Assembly: GCA_052387905.1 (NCBI GenBank)
Contig: JBQTIR010000049.1
Span: 1-54,961 of the forward strand
Direction: 5' to 3'
Source of the DNA: JBQTII01 sp052387905
Lineage (GTDB): Bacteria; Actinomycetota; Actinomycetes; Sporichthyales; Sporichthyaceae
DNA: 54,961 nucleotides
Below the pieces are notes generated by a model, which worked only from the letters and a program-made list of their open reading frames with translations, searched no databases and was not told where the DNA came from. The position numbers were made by a program, and so were the translations under genes. This document shows, in pieces, positions 32,216-41,057 of the stretch (positions within the stretch are counted from its first letter, which is position 1; each line of letters begins with the position of its first letter).

Positions 32216-33300
32216 CAGAGGACCACGACCGAGCGCAGCACGTCGCCGTGGTGCATCTTCTCGAACGCCGCCTCGACGTCGTCGATGCCGATCTTCTCCG
32301 ACACGAACGCGTCGAGATCGAAGCGGCCCTGCAGGTAGAGGTCGATCAGCATCGGGAAGTCCCTGCTGGGCAGGCAGTCGCCGTACCAGGAGCTCTTGAG
32401 CTGCCCGCCCCGGCCGAAGACCTCGATCAACGGCAGCTCGATCGTCATCGTCGGGTTCGGGACTCCGACGAGCACGACGGTGCCGGCGAGGTCGCGGGCG
32501 AAGAACGCCTGCTTGTAGGTCTCCGGGCGCCCGACGGCCTCGATGACGACGTCAGCGCCGTTGCCTTCAGTGGCCGCGCGGATGCCCTCAACCGCGTCGG
32601 TTTCCTTGGAGTTCACGGTGTGCGTGGCGCCGAAGGTGCGCGCCAGTTCAAGCTTGCGGTCATCGATATCGACGGCGACGATCGTGCGTGCGCCGGCGAG
32701 CTTGGCCCCGGCGATCGCGGCATTGCCGACCCCGCCGCAGCCGATCACCGCGACGGAGTCTCCGCGCCCCACGTTGCCGGTGTTCACCGCCGCACCGAAG
32801 CCGGCCATCACCCCGCACCCGAGCAGCCCGGCGGCAGCGGCCGAGGCGGCGCGGTCCACCTTGGTGCATTGCCCCGCGGCGACCAGGGTCTTCTCGGCGA
32901 AGGCCCCGATGCCCAGCGCCGGGGACAGCGGCGTGCCGTCCTTGAGCGTCATCTTCTGGGTCGCGTTGTGGGTGTTGAAGCAGTACCAGGGCCGCCCGCG
33001 TGCACACGAGCGGCACTGCCCGCACACCGCGCGCCAGTTCAGGATCACGTAATCGCCGGGGGCGACGTCGGTGACACCCTCCCCGACTGCCTCGACCGTG
33101 CCGGCGGCCTCATGCCCGAGCAGGAACGGGAAGTCGTCGTTGATGCCGCCTTCGCGGTAGTGCAGGTCGGTGTGACAGACCCCGCAGGCCTCGACCTTCA
33201 CCAGCGCTTCCCCGGGGCCCGGATCCGGAACGAGGATCGTTTCGACGGAGACGGGCTGGCCCTTGGCCAGGGCGACAACGGCGCGTACCTCGTGCGGCAT
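32215..33300 (-). CDS. mscR: S-(hydroxymethyl)mycothiol dehydrogenase / nitrosomycothiol reductase
   Basis: Zinc-dependent class III alcohol dehydrogenase, 361 residues. It oxidises the formaldehyde-mycothiol adduct with NAD and can reduce S-nitrosomycothiol. Catalytic zinc site: CGVCHTDLHYREGG and GHEAAGTVEAVGEGV; structural zinc: CGQCRSCARGRPWYC; nucleotide fold: VAVIGCGGVGNAAI. ATG 33300 has GGAGGA 9 bases upstream; the open frame extends to 33342 but without family sequence. First gene of a two-gene operon with the MBL hydrolase. Its presence shows that the organism makes mycothiol. Confidence 0.92.
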   Translation of the reverse strand: MPHEVRAVVALAKGQPVSVETILVPDPGPGEALVKVEACGVCHTDLHYREGGINDDFPFLLGHEAAGTVEAVGEGVTDVAPGDYVILNWRAVCGQCRSCARGRPWYCFNTHNATQKMTLKDGTPLSPALGIGAFAEKTLVAAGQCTKVDRAASAAAAGLLGCGVMAGFGAAVNTGNVGRGDSVAVIGCGGVGNAAIAGAKLAGARTIVAVDIDDRKLELARTFGATHTVNSKETDAVEGIRAATEGNGADVVIEAVGRPETYKQAFFARDLAGTVVLVGVPNPTMTIELPLIEVFGRGGQLKSSWYGDCLPSRDFPMLIDLYLQGRFDLDAFVSEKIGIDDVEAAFEKMHHGDVLRSVVVL

Positions 33301-33459
33301 GGGTGGAACTCCTCCGTCGGTGGGGTGCAGGCGCTCGTCCACAGGTGCGCATCACCCGCGACGTTGTCCACATCTTGCGCTCTCGGCGTTGCCCGTCGAT
33401 GCGCGGCCCCCGACTCTGGCGGGGATGCAGGAGCGGGCACTGATGATGCAGGGGCGGGA

Positions 33460-33750
33460 ATGGCATTGACTGGTACTACCAGCGGTACGACCATGGATGG
33501 CATGGGCGTAGTGAAGCGGTCGATCTCCTTCGAGGCGGAGACCTGGGACGAGCTGACCGCCTTTGTGGCGCCCGGCGAGGTCTCGGCCTTCGTCAACGAT
33601 GCGGTCTCGCAGGCGCTGTGGCGCGAACGAGGCTTGGCTGCCGTGGCTGAACTCGAAGCCGAGAATGGCAAGTTCACCGAGGAGGAACTTGCCGAAGCCG
33701 GGAGGTTTCTGGACTCGGTCGGGCTCTACGACCGCCGCCGCCCGCGGTGA
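33460..33750 (+). CDS. VapB-like antitoxin of second toxin-antitoxin pair
   Basis: About 96 residues from ATG 33460, or 85 or fewer from ATG 33493, ATG 33502 or GTG 33511; the start is not settled. The recognisable core is VKRSISFEAETWDELTAFV and VSAFVNDAVSQALWRERG, a CopG/RHH-like DNA-binding module, followed by a helical, acidic toxin-binding tail (ENGKFTEEELAEAGRFLD). Its stop overlaps the start of the PIN-domain toxin gene as GTGA. It should neutralise that toxin and repress the operon. Confidence 0.78.
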   Translation: MALTGTTSGTTMDGMGVVKRSISFEAETWDELTAFVAPGEVSAFVNDAVSQALWRERGLAAVAELEAENGKFTEEELAEAGRFLDSVGLYDRRRPR

Positions 33751-34127
33751 ACGTTCCGCTCTACGACACCGGCGCTCTGATCGCCGCCGAGGCCCTCGAC
33801 AAGCTCTTCTGGCAACGGCATCTCGTCGCAGTGGACCGCGATCTGCAGCCGATCGTCCCGGCTACGGCGATGGCGCAGGCTGTACGCGGCCCACGCCAGA
33901 CCAACCTGAACCGCTTGCTCGAGCCGTGCTTGATCACCCGCCTGGATTCCGCAGGAGCTCGTGAGATCGGCGCGCTGCTCGCCGCCTCCGGAACCTCAGA
34001 CATCGTCGACGCCGACGTGGTGCGGATTGCCATCGCAACCAACGCGACGATCTTCACCAGCGACCGGGCCGACCTGGAGCACATCGCCGCCAGCGTCGGC
34101 GCCCACCTGACCATCGTCGACGTCTGA
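33747..34127 (+). CDS. PIN-domain ribonuclease toxin (second pair)
   Basis: 126 residues from GTG 33747. PIN acidic residues: LYDTGALIAAE near the N-terminus, SDIVDADVVRIA in the second half, and FTSDRADLEHIA near the C-terminus, an intact set. It has the family length and is coupled to the upstream antitoxin by a four-base overlap. Likely a VapC-type endoribonuclease. The remnant of a nucleotidyltransferase gene follows 20 bp later, so this spot has held more than one toxin-like gene. Confidence 0.84.
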   Translation: MNVPLYDTGALIAAEALDKLFWQRHLVAVDRDLQPIVPATAMAQAVRGPRQTNLNRLLEPCLITRLDSAGAREIGALLAASGTSDIVDADVVRIAIATNATIFTSDRADLEHIAASVGAHLTIVDV

Positions 34128-34147
34128 CGAACGAAACGGCGCCCGCG

Positions 34148-34228
34148 CGTCTGAGTGACTTCATCGCCAACAAGTTGGCCTCGGGACGCCTGCAAGACCT
34201 CGCCGACGTAGACGCGTTGACGGAATGA
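34148..34228 (+). pseudogene. C-terminal remnant of AbiEii-like nucleotidyltransferase (1)
   Basis: The frame reads LSDFIANKLASGRLQDLADV then DALTE and a stop at 34226. The pattern 'L-I-x-N-K-x-A-S-G-R-x-x-D-L-A-D-V' is the conserved C-terminal tail of AbiEii/DUF6036-type nucleotidyltransferases. Nothing upstream in any frame supplies the rest of the protein, since the toxin gene ends at 34127. Only about 26 codons remain. The 34128-34467 gap otherwise contains the ECF promoter listed below and no gene. Confidence 0.6.
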
Positions 34229-34386
34229 CTCAGGCGAGGGCCTCCCAAGGTGACGCCCCTCACCGACCGTCCCGAGAATCGTGCCAAGCATGAACGGGAA
34301 GTCCCCTCGCCCGGGTTCGGTCGCCCGCCACCCTCTCGGCGCGTAGCAACTGCATGACGTCACGTCAGAAAAAGATTCCGTGGCAG

Positions 34387-34415
34387 CGAGAACCGATCCA
34401 GCAATGGTCCCCGTA
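34387..34415 (+). promoter_or_regulatory. ECF sigma promoter 1 (exported paralogue A)
   Basis: CGAGAACCGATC (34387-34398), 13-base spacer, CGTA (34412-34415). The same two blocks with the same spacing occur at 35129-35157 and 36898-36926. The -35 GAACC and -10 CGTA fit the ECF class. It is 52 bp upstream of the gene start. Confidence 0.82.
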
Positions 34416-34467
34416 ACTACTGATATCGCGCCGGAACACCCCGGCGGAAAGAACTCAGGAGGACATC

Positions 34468-34974
<507 letters not shown>

Positions 34975-35019
34975 CCACGCCTGACCTGATCACCCCAACC
35001 TCCGTGCCGAGCACAGCTC

Positions 35020-35062
35020 GCGCAGCAGCCCCCCGCATCTGTGATGCGTGGGGCCGCTGCGC
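35020..35062 (+). terminator. Terminator after exported protein A
   Basis: GCGCAGCAGCCCCCCGCAT (35020-35038) pairs with 35044-35062 with two mismatches and a 5-base loop, 46 bp after the stop codon. It separates gene A from promoter 2. Confidence 0.78.
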
Positions 35063-35128
35063 GTGCCGCACTCTCTGATTCTCCCTCAGATACCGGCTCA
35101 CTTGCCTACGTCAGATTCTTCGCTGCCA

Positions 35129-35157
35129 CGAGAACCGATCGAACCCAGGCGCGCGTA
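35129..35157 (+). promoter_or_regulatory. ECF sigma promoter 2 (exported paralogues B and C)
   Basis: CGAGAACCGATC (35129-35140), 13-base spacer, CGTA (35154-35157), identical in both blocks and spacing to promoter 1. It is 52 bp upstream of gene B, again the same distance as in promoter 1. Confidence 0.82.
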
Positions 35158-35209
35158 TCTGTGAGTAGCGACCCGGCGGTCCCGGGAATCACGACCACAG
35201 GAGACGGCC

Positions 35210-35740
35210 ATGACGCTCACCCCCCACCGCAACCACTCGCCCCGCAACCAGCGCTCAGCCCCGCGCGCCGCCACCGTTCTCGGTGTCGCAGCCTTCGCCT
35301 TGCTCCCCACGCTCCCTGCCGCCCAGGCTGCGACGGTTGCCGGCGCTGCCCCGCATGGCGGCCACGGCGTCCCCGTGACCGACACCGATCCCCTGCGGCT
35401 CTCGGGCCCAGGCGTGGCGTTCACCGGCATCGTGACGTGGACGACCGAGGGCTCCAGCTCGAGCATCCGTGGCGGCGTGCAGGCCAACCTCTCCATCGCC
35501 CCAGGAACGTGCGCCCGAATCGTGTGGACCTGGCGCACCGCAGCAGGCGCTGTCCTGAACACCGACCGCCTGTTCCGCTGCAACGACGGCGCCCGTCAGG
35601 TGATGGTGCGCGTCAGTCCAGCGCTCGCCGCCCACGCCGACCCGCGTCTGCGCGCCGTGCGGGCAAGCCTGTTCACCGGACCGGTCGGCGGGGTGAGCTC
35701 CCAGGCCGATTCCGCTACCGCCGAGTTCCTGCGCGGCTGA
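35210..35740 (+). CDS. Small exported protein B of sigma-linked family
   Basis: 176 residues. Signal peptide with a basic start (RNHSPRNQRSAPRAA) and a hydrophobic core ending at AAQAATVAG. The mature part contains FTGIVTWTTEGSSSSIRGGV, APGTCARIVWTWRTAAG and LFRCNDGARQVMVRVSPAL, so two Cys remain of the four in protein A. Beta-rich, no known domain. AGGAG precedes ATG 35210. It is followed 60 bp later by paralogue C without a new ECF box, so B and C are probably cotranscribed. Confidence 0.76.
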   Translation: MTLTPHRNHSPRNQRSAPRAATVLGVAAFALLPTLPAAQAATVAGAAPHGGHGVPVTDTDPLRLSGPGVAFTGIVTWTTEGSSSSIRGGVQANLSIAPGTCARIVWTWRTAAGAVLNTDRLFRCNDGARQVMVRVSPALAAHADPRLRAVRASLFTGPVGGVSSQADSATAEFLRG

Positions 35741-35800
35741 GGCCACCGAAGCATCCGCAGTCCACCCCACCCACACCCACCACTGTCCGAGGGAGTCCCG

Positions 35801-36268
35801 GTGTCTGTTCGCATTCTCAGCGCGCTGACCCTGGCGGCGAGCGCCGCCTTCATTCCCGCAGCCCAGGCCGCCACCCACGTCGTCGAACGTGACCCGTTCT
35901 CGCTGACCTCCCGGATCGGCCCGCCGGTCACGACCGTCGGGACCCAGGTGGTGTGGTTGATGGAGACCACCCCGAGCGGTGGCCGCCTGCAAGCCGACAT
36001 CGTCGGTGGCCTGCAGGTCACCGAAGGCTGCGCCCGGCTTGAGGCCTGGCCGTTGTCCAAGTCCCGGGCGCGCCTGATCGCTCAACCCACCCAGTCCTCC
36101 ATGGTCTGCAGCGTCGGGGACACCGCGCGGGGACCCGCGCGCGGCCTCGCCTTCAACCAGCCGTCCCTGCGGTGCGTGCTGGTCCGCCTCTCCGTCAGCG
36201 AGCAGGTCAGCAACCCGGCACCGGACTCCTTCCGGCCGCGCCTGGGACGGACGCTGTGCCTGGGCTGA
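35801..36268 (+). CDS. Small exported protein C of sigma-linked family
   Basis: 155 residues from GTG 35801, preceded by GAGGGAG. Signal peptide ends at PAAQAATHVV. The mature part resembles A and B: VGTQVVWLMETTPSGGRLQA, VTEGCARLEAWPLSK, MVCSVGD, LRCVLVRLSV and a final TLCLG, with four Cys. Function unknown. It is the last of the three tandem paralogues and lies 78 bp before the sigma factor gene. As an envelope protein it may be the effector or the reporter of whatever the sigma circuit senses. Confidence 0.75.
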   Translation: MSVRILSALTLAASAAFIPAAQAATHVVERDPFSLTSRIGPPVTTVGTQVVWLMETTPSGGRLQADIVGGLQVTEGCARLEAWPLSKSRARLIAQPTQSSMVCSVGDTARGPARGLAFNQPSLRCVLVRLSVSEQVSNPAPDSFRPRLGRTLCLG

Positions 36269-36346
36269 GCCGCTGTTCCAGCACGGCACCACGATCTCGC
36301 GCGGCGGGCGCGGGTCCGGCTCGGGCTCTGGCGATAATCTCCCGAC

Positions 36347-36892
36347 GTGGACGACGCCCAACTGCTGGCCTTTCGCGCCGGGGATCCCGCGGCGGTTCGG
36401 ACGCTCTACGAGCAGTACGGGCGCTTGGTTTATACCGTCGCCCTGCGGGTGCTGCGCGATCCCGGCCTGGCTGAGGACGCCACCCAGCAGGCGTTCGTGC
36501 AGGCCTGGCGGGCGGCCGCGAGTTACGACACCGGCCGCGACATCGCGCCCTGGCTGGCCACGATCGCCCACCGCGCCGCGATCGACCTCGCCCGCAAGGA
36601 GTACGGGCGCCGCTACGACTCCCTCGATGATCCGGACTCGACCCCGGCCGCCACCCTGGCCGTACCCGACGGAACCGATGACGCCTACCAGGTCTGGACG
36701 GTGCGGGCCGCGGTCGACGCGCTCCCCTCCGACGAGGGCGACATCGTGCGTCTGCAACACCTGCAGGGCTACTCCCATTCCGAGATCGCCACCAAGCTCG
36801 CCATCCCGATCGGGACGGTCAAATCACGTTCGGCCCGCGCCCATCGCCGACTGTCCGAACGCCTGGCCCACCTGCGGGAAAATTCGTCATGA
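36347..36892 (+). CDS. ECF sigma factor of exported-protein regulon
   Basis: 181 residues. Region 2: FRAGDPAAVRTLYEQYGRLV, GLAEDATQQAFVQAWRAA and IAPWLATIAHRAAIDLARK. Region 4: YSHSEIATKLAIPIGTVKSR. It resembles SigK/SigL-type factors that pair with RskA-like anti-sigma proteins. GTG 36347 lies 6 bases after TAATCT (36335-36340), so a leaderless housekeeping-type promoter probably supplies basal levels. Its stop overlaps the anti-sigma start by four bases (ATGA). The likely target promoter is the GAGAACCGATC-N13-CGTA element found three times nearby. Confidence 0.92.
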   Translation: MDDAQLLAFRAGDPAAVRTLYEQYGRLVYTVALRVLRDPGLAEDATQQAFVQAWRAAASYDTGRDIAPWLATIAHRAAIDLARKEYGRRYDSLDDPDSTPAATLAVPDGTDDAYQVWTVRAAVDALPSDEGDIVRLQHLQGYSHSEIATKLAIPIGTVKSRSARAHRRLSERLAHLRENSS

Positions 36893-37791
36893 CAGATCGA
36901 GAACCGATCGAGCCCCCTGTTACGTACAACGTAGGTATGGACGACTTCTTGCCTTCGCCCGGCGCACGCGGCCCCGACCGCGCTCGCGGGGACTCCGGCG
37001 CCTTCGACGAGCTCCCGGCCGACCTGGCCGAACTGCTGGCCGACCCTGCGCTGTGGAGCGAGCCGGGCCCCGGGCTTGGGGACCGGGTGGTCCAGGCGAT
37101 CACCGCGCAGTCCGCCCAACTCTCGCCCGAACCCATCGGCCCGCAGCCGACTGCGCCAGCGGCGTCGGCAGCCGTCAGCTCCCTGGCTCAGGCCCGCTCG
37201 GCCCGCGCCCAGCGCTGGGTGCCCCTCAGCGCTGCGGCCTGTGTCGCTGCGCTGGCCGTCGGGGTCGGGATCGGCCTCGGCGTCGGTGGTACCAGCGGCT
37301 CCAGCCCGGACCTCACCATGGCGCTGAGCGCCCAGAACGTGCCCGGGGCGGCGGCCTCGGCGGAGCTGACCCGCACCGATTCGGGTTGGCACATCGAGCT
37401 CGACGCCACTGGCCTTTCGCCGATCGATGGCACCGGCACCTACTACCAGGCGTGGCTCAAGGACGATGCCGGTGTCCTTGTCCCGATCGGCACCTTCGAC
37501 GAGGCCGGCCCGATCGACCTGTGGGCCGGGGTCTCCCCACTGGACTTCCCGACGATGACGGTGACCCTGGAGGCCACCGACGGGGACCAGGCCTCCTCGG
37601 GCAACCGCGTCCTGCTCGGTCGCCTGGCGGAAGCCGGGCCGGCGCCCGCACCCCCACCCGCAGCTGCACCCGCTCCGGCGCCTGTGTCCGAGTCGGCACC
37701 CGCCAGTTCGGCACCCAGCACCGAGCCCACCCCCGTCGCCGCCGCGTCCCCCCCGCCCACCCCAGCGCCACCCGCCACCGCAGCGCCGTAG
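36889..37791 (+). CDS. RskA-like transmembrane anti-sigma factor
   Basis: 300 residues. An N-terminal cytoplasmic part includes ELPADLAELLADPALWSEPG, a single membrane helix spans about 112-132 (LSAAACVAALAVGVGIGLGV), then an extracytoplasmic RskA C-terminal-type domain (SGWHIELDATGLSPIDGTGT, YYQAWLKDDAGVLVPIGTF, MTVTLEATDGD) and a Pro/Ala tail. No zinc-finger motif. Such proteins hold the sigma factor until cleaved. Two starts are possible: ATG 36889, coupled to the sigma gene, and ATG 36937, which lies 10 bases after the -10 of an internal ECF promoter and would make a leaderless mRNA and a protein 16 residues shorter. Confidence 0.88.
   Translation: MTDREPIEPPVTYNVGMDDFLPSPGARGPDRARGDSGAFDELPADLAELLADPALWSEPGPGLGDRVVQAITAQSAQLSPEPIGPQPTAPAASAAVSSLAQARSARAQRWVPLSAAACVAALAVGVGIGLGVGGTSGSSPDLTMALSAQNVPGAAASAELTRTDSGWHIELDATGLSPIDGTGTYYQAWLKDDAGVLVPIGTFDEAGPIDLWAGVSPLDFPTMTVTLEATDGDQASSGNRVLLGRLAEAGPAPAPPPAAAPAPAPVSESAPASSAPSTEPTPVAAASPPPTPAPPATAAP
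36898..36926 (+). promoter_or_regulatory. ECF sigma promoter 3, inside the anti-sigma gene start
   Basis: CGAGAACCGATC (36898-36909), 13-base spacer, CGTA (36923-36926), the same as promoters 1 and 2. It lies within codons 4-13 of the longer anti-sigma frame. Transcription would start about at ATG 36937. This would give extra anti-sigma factor without extra sigma factor. Confidence 0.75.
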
Positions 37792-37808
37792 CCGGCCGGC
37801 GTCAGTGC

Positions 37809-37991
37809 ACGCTCCTAATCCTCGCCACGATCGACGGAGTCGATTTCGATCAGTGCTGGCCTGACCGCCTCGAGGTGCCGATCAAGGGGATCCGGGTGCC
37901 CTTCATCGACCGGACCAACCTGATCACCAACAAGCAAGCGTCCGGCAGGCCTCGCGATCTGGCCGACCTCCATGAGTTGTTTGACGAGTAG
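37809..37991 (+). pseudogene. C-terminal remnant of AbiEii-like nucleotidyltransferase (2)
   Basis: The frame reads TLLILATIDGVDFDQCWPDR, EVPIKGIRVPFIDRTNLI, TNKQASGRPRDLADLHELF and stops at 37991. This matches the last 60 or so residues of AbiEii/DUF6036-type nucleotidyltransferases (a 'DGV-x-F' segment, then 'NK-x-ASGR-x-x-DLAD'). The catalytic N-terminal half is absent; the sequence before it belongs to the anti-sigma gene. A second fragment of the same family is at 34148-34228, on the other side of the sigma regulon. It lies convergent to, and 6 bp from, the end of the glycyl-tRNA synthetase gene. Confidence 0.72.
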
Positions 37992-37997
37992 TAGTCA

Positions 37998-40900
37998 TCA
38001 GGCGAGGGCTTCCCAACCGACCAGGCCCTCGGAGAGGTCGCGGATCGCGGCGAGTAGGCCCAAGCGGTTGGCCTTGACCGCTGGGTCCTCGGCCATCACC
38101 AGGACCGCGTCGAAGAAGGCGTTGACGGGGACGACCAAGGCCACGGCAACGGTGGCGAACTGCGCGAGATCTGACGGGTGCTCACCGAGCTCGGCGCGGA
38201 CCTTGTCGATCGCGTCGGCCAGGGCACCTTCGGTGGGATCGGTGAACAAGGCCGCGTCATGGCCGGCCGCGGAGCCCGGGGGGACGAGGCGGCGCGCGCG
38301 CAGGACGGCCTCGACCAGGCCGGCGAAGGCCGGCGTGCCGTCGATCTCCGCGAGGCCCGCCAGGGTTGCGTCGGCCAGGGTCGGGGTGGCGGCCAGCGGC
38401 AGGACCGCCTGGACGTGGCGGTGCGGATGTCCGGCGTCGAGGAGGGCCTGCTCGTAGCGGCGGGCAGTGAACTCGGTGACGTCGGCCAGGCGGGCCTGTG
38501 CCCCGGCCACGACCTCGGCGGGCTGACCGGCGGCTGCGGCGGCGAGGATCGCCGGGACCGAGAGCGCGGCCAGGCGCGGGTGCGCCCGCAGGATCGCGGT
38601 CAGGCCCAGGGCCGCGCGGCGCAGCGCGAACGGGTCCTTGCTCCCGGTCGGCTCGGCCCCGGTACCGAACAGGCCCATCAGCAGGTCCGCGCGGTCGGCG
38701 ACCGCGAGCAGCGCGCCCGGGATCGACCGGGGCAGCGCAGCGCCGGCCGAGCGCGGCATCTCCATCTCGTGCAGTGCGGTCGCAACCTCGGCGCTCTCGC
38801 CGGCGCGGACCGCGTACTCGCGCGCCATGATGCCGGCGAGACTGGAGAGCTCGACGACCATGGCGGTGGCCAGGTCGAACTTGGTGAGCTCACCGGCGCG
38901 GGACAGCGTGGCCTGCTCGTCGCCGCTGAGGTCGACGTGGGCGCCCAGGACGCCGGCCAGCGCGGAGATCCGGTCGGCCCGGTCGGCCATGGACCCGAGG
39001 TTGTCGGCAAAGTTGAGCGAGCCGAGCCGGCCCTTGAACGTCGCCGGTGCGACCTCGAGGTCCGCGCGCCAGAAGAACGCGGCGTCCTCGTAGCGGGCGC
39101 GCAGCACGGCTTCGTTGCCCTTGCGCACCAAGTCCAGGTCGCAGTTGCCATTGGCGACGGCGACGAAGTACGGCCGCAGGTTGCCGTCAGCGTCGCGGAC
39201 CGGCAGGTAGCGCTGGTGCTTGCGCATGACGGTGACCAGGATGTCGCTGGGCAGGTCGAGGTAGCTCTCGGCGAACGAGCCCAGCAGCGGGTTCGGGGTC
39301 TCGACGAGGTTGGTGATCTGGTCCACGAGCGCGGACTCGCCCTCGACGTCGACACTCGCACCGACCGAGCCGGCAAGTTCCTGAGCCCCCGTCACAATAC
39401 GGGCCCGGCGGGCCGCGGTGTCGACGACGATGTCGGCAGCCGCCAGGACCTCGCCGTGGGTCGCCGCGCCCGAGACCTCGACGATGGGCTGGTCGGCGTT
39501 GCGATGCACGCTGGTGTGCCGGTTGCTCGCGAGCGTCGACACCGTGAACGGGACGACGGCCTCACCGAGTAGGGCGAGCACCCAGCGGATCGGGCGGGAG
39601 AAGGAAAGCCCGGGTGCGCACCAGCGCATGTTCTTCTCGGCGCGCAGGCCGGTGACGACCTCCGGCAGCAGCGCGGCCAGGACCTCGATCGCCGGCCGCC
39701 CGATGACCTCGGCGGAGATACCGACGTACTCCACACCGTCGATCGTGAGCTTCTCCAGCGACTGCGGATCGATGCCTTGCCCGCGCGCGAAACCCTGCGC
39801 CGCCTTGGTCAGGTTGCCTTCGGTGTCGTAGGCGGCGGTGACCTTTGGGCCCTTGACGGTTTTGCGTGCGTCGGCCTCCCGGGGAGCGACGTCGGCGACC
39901 GTGGCCACGATGCGGCGCGGAGTTCCGTCGACCGAAATCTGACCGTAAGTCAGACCGGTTGCGGCGAGCTTCTCCGTCAGCGCGACCGCCACGGCCTCGA
40001 TGGTGCGCGGGACCTCGTGGGGCGGGAGCTCCTCGATGCCGATCTCGAAGACCAACGGCGCCGCGGCTGTCGGGATGTTGCCGGTCGCAGTCAGCTCCGG
40101 CGTCGGCGCCCCGGGCGGCAGCCCGAGCGGGTGCCCGAGCTCGGCGCGTTTGGCGATCCAGAGCTCGGCGACCTCGCGGGCCAGCGTCCGCATGGTCCCG
40201 AAGGCAGCGGCGCGGTCGGTGGTGGAGACCGCACCGCGGGCGTCCAGGACGTTGAACGCGTGCGAGCACTTGAGCACGTAGGCCTGCGCCGGCACCGGCA
40301 GGTTCGCCGTCACCATCCGCCGGGCCTCGGCGGCATAGGCGTCGAACAACGTGCGGTTCGTCGCGACGTCGGCGTCGTCGAGGTAGTAGCGGCTCATCTC
40401 GTACTCGGCCTGACCGAACGCCTCGCCGTAGGAGATGCCCTCGGCGTAGCGGATCTCCTTGAAGTGCCCGACTCCTTGGAGCGCCATCATGATGCGCTCC
40501 ATGCCGTAGGTCAGCTCGACCGGAATCGGGTCCAGCGATTGCCCGCCGACCGCCTGGAAGTAGGTGAACTGGGTGATCTCCATCCCGTCGAGCCAGACCT
40601 CCCAGCCCAGGCCCCAGGCCCCGATGGCGGGCTGGGCCCAGTTGTCCTCGACGAAGCGGACGTCGTGGGCGCGGGTGTCGATGCCTAGGGCCTCCAGGCT
40701 GCCCAGGTAGAGCTCCTGCGGGTCGCCGGGTTCGGGCTTGAGGATCACCTGGTACTGGGTGTGGCACTGGATGCGGTTCGGGTTCTCGCCGTAACGGGCG
40801 TCGTCCGGACGCACCGAGGGTTCGACGTAAGCGACCTTCCACGGCTCGGGCCCGAGCACGCGCAGGAAGGTGGCGGGGTTCGCGGTGCCGGCGCCGACCT

Positions 40901-41057
40901 CGGTGTTCATCGGCTGGACGATCATCGCCCCGCGCTCGGTCCAGTACGCGGTGAGCGCGAGCAGCGCGTCCTGCATGGTCAGCGCCGCAGGGGTTGCACT
41001 GTTACTGGTCAGCGCCGCAGGCGTTGCGGTGTGACTGGTCATCGACGTGGCCGACAT
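37998..41057 (-). CDS. glyQS: Glycyl-tRNA synthetase, alpha and beta subunits fused
   Basis: 1019 residues from ATG 41057. The alpha part (about 25-320) contains YWTERGAMIVQPMNTEVGAG, NPNRIQCHTQYQVILKP, FVEDNWAQPAIGAWGLGWEV and QFTYFQAVGGQ. The beta part (from about 345) contains FEIGIEELPPHEVPRTIEA, MRKHQRYLPVRD and a C-terminal DALR-like anticodon domain. It joins glycine to tRNA-Gly. The alpha/beta enzyme is usually two proteins; a single chain is known in Chlamydia and plant plastids, and many actinobacteria use the unrelated alpha2 enzyme. ATG 41042 and ATG 40974 are other possible starts; the first 25 residues include a repeated ATPAALT. Confidence 0.92.
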   Translation of the reverse strand: MSATSMTSHTATPAALTSNSATPAALTMQDALLALTAYWTERGAMIVQPMNTEVGAGTANPATFLRVLGPEPWKVAYVEPSVRPDDARYGENPNRIQCHTQYQVILKPEPGDPQELYLGSLEALGIDTRAHDVRFVEDNWAQPAIGAWGLGWEVWLDGMEITQFTYFQAVGGQSLDPIPVELTYGMERIMMALQGVGHFKEIRYAEGISYGEAFGQAEYEMSRYYLDDADVATNRTLFDAYAAEARRMVTANLPVPAQAYVLKCSHAFNVLDARGAVSTTDRAAAFGTMRTLAREVAELWIAKRAELGHPLGLPPGAPTPELTATGNIPTAAAPLVFEIGIEELPPHEVPRTIEAVAVALTEKLAATGLTYGQISVDGTPRRIVATVADVAPREADARKTVKGPKVTAAYDTEGNLTKAAQGFARGQGIDPQSLEKLTIDGVEYVGISAEVIGRPAIEVLAALLPEVVTGLRAEKNMRWCAPGLSFSRPIRWVLALLGEAVVPFTVSTLASNRHTSVHRNADQPIVEVSGAATHGEVLAAADIVVDTAARRARIVTGAQELAGSVGASVDVEGESALVDQITNLVETPNPLLGSFAESYLDLPSDILVTVMRKHQRYLPVRDADGNLRPYFVAVANGNCDLDLVRKGNEAVLRARYEDAAFFWRADLEVAPATFKGRLGSLNFADNLGSMADRADRISALAGVLGAHVDLSGDEQATLSRAGELTKFDLATAMVVELSSLAGIMAREYAVRAGESAEVATALHEMEMPRSAGAALPRSIPGALLAVADRADLLMGLFGTGAEPTGSKDPFALRRAALGLTAILRAHPRLAALSVPAILAAAAAGQPAEVVAGAQARLADVTEFTARRYEQALLDAGHPHRHVQAVLPLAATPTLADATLAGLAEIDGTPAFAGLVEAVLRARRLVPPGSAAGHDAALFTDPTEGALADAIDKVRAELGEHPSDLAQFATVAVALVVPVNAFFDAVLVMAEDPAVKANRLGLLAAIRDLSEGLVGWEALA
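40977..41040. repeat. 30-bp tandem repeat, two copies, in glyQS 5' end
   Basis: The unit GGTCAGCGCCGCAGG-G/C-GTTGC... occurs at 40977-41006 and 41007-41036, followed by a third partial GGTC at 41037. It encodes repeated ATPAALT just before the conserved start of the synthetase. It probably arose by slippage. Confidence 0.75.

Noticed and set aside
35255..36778. A 507-codon minus-strand frame opposite the exported paralogues and sigma factor
   Set aside because: Antisense shadow of three genes with signal peptides or sigma motifs.
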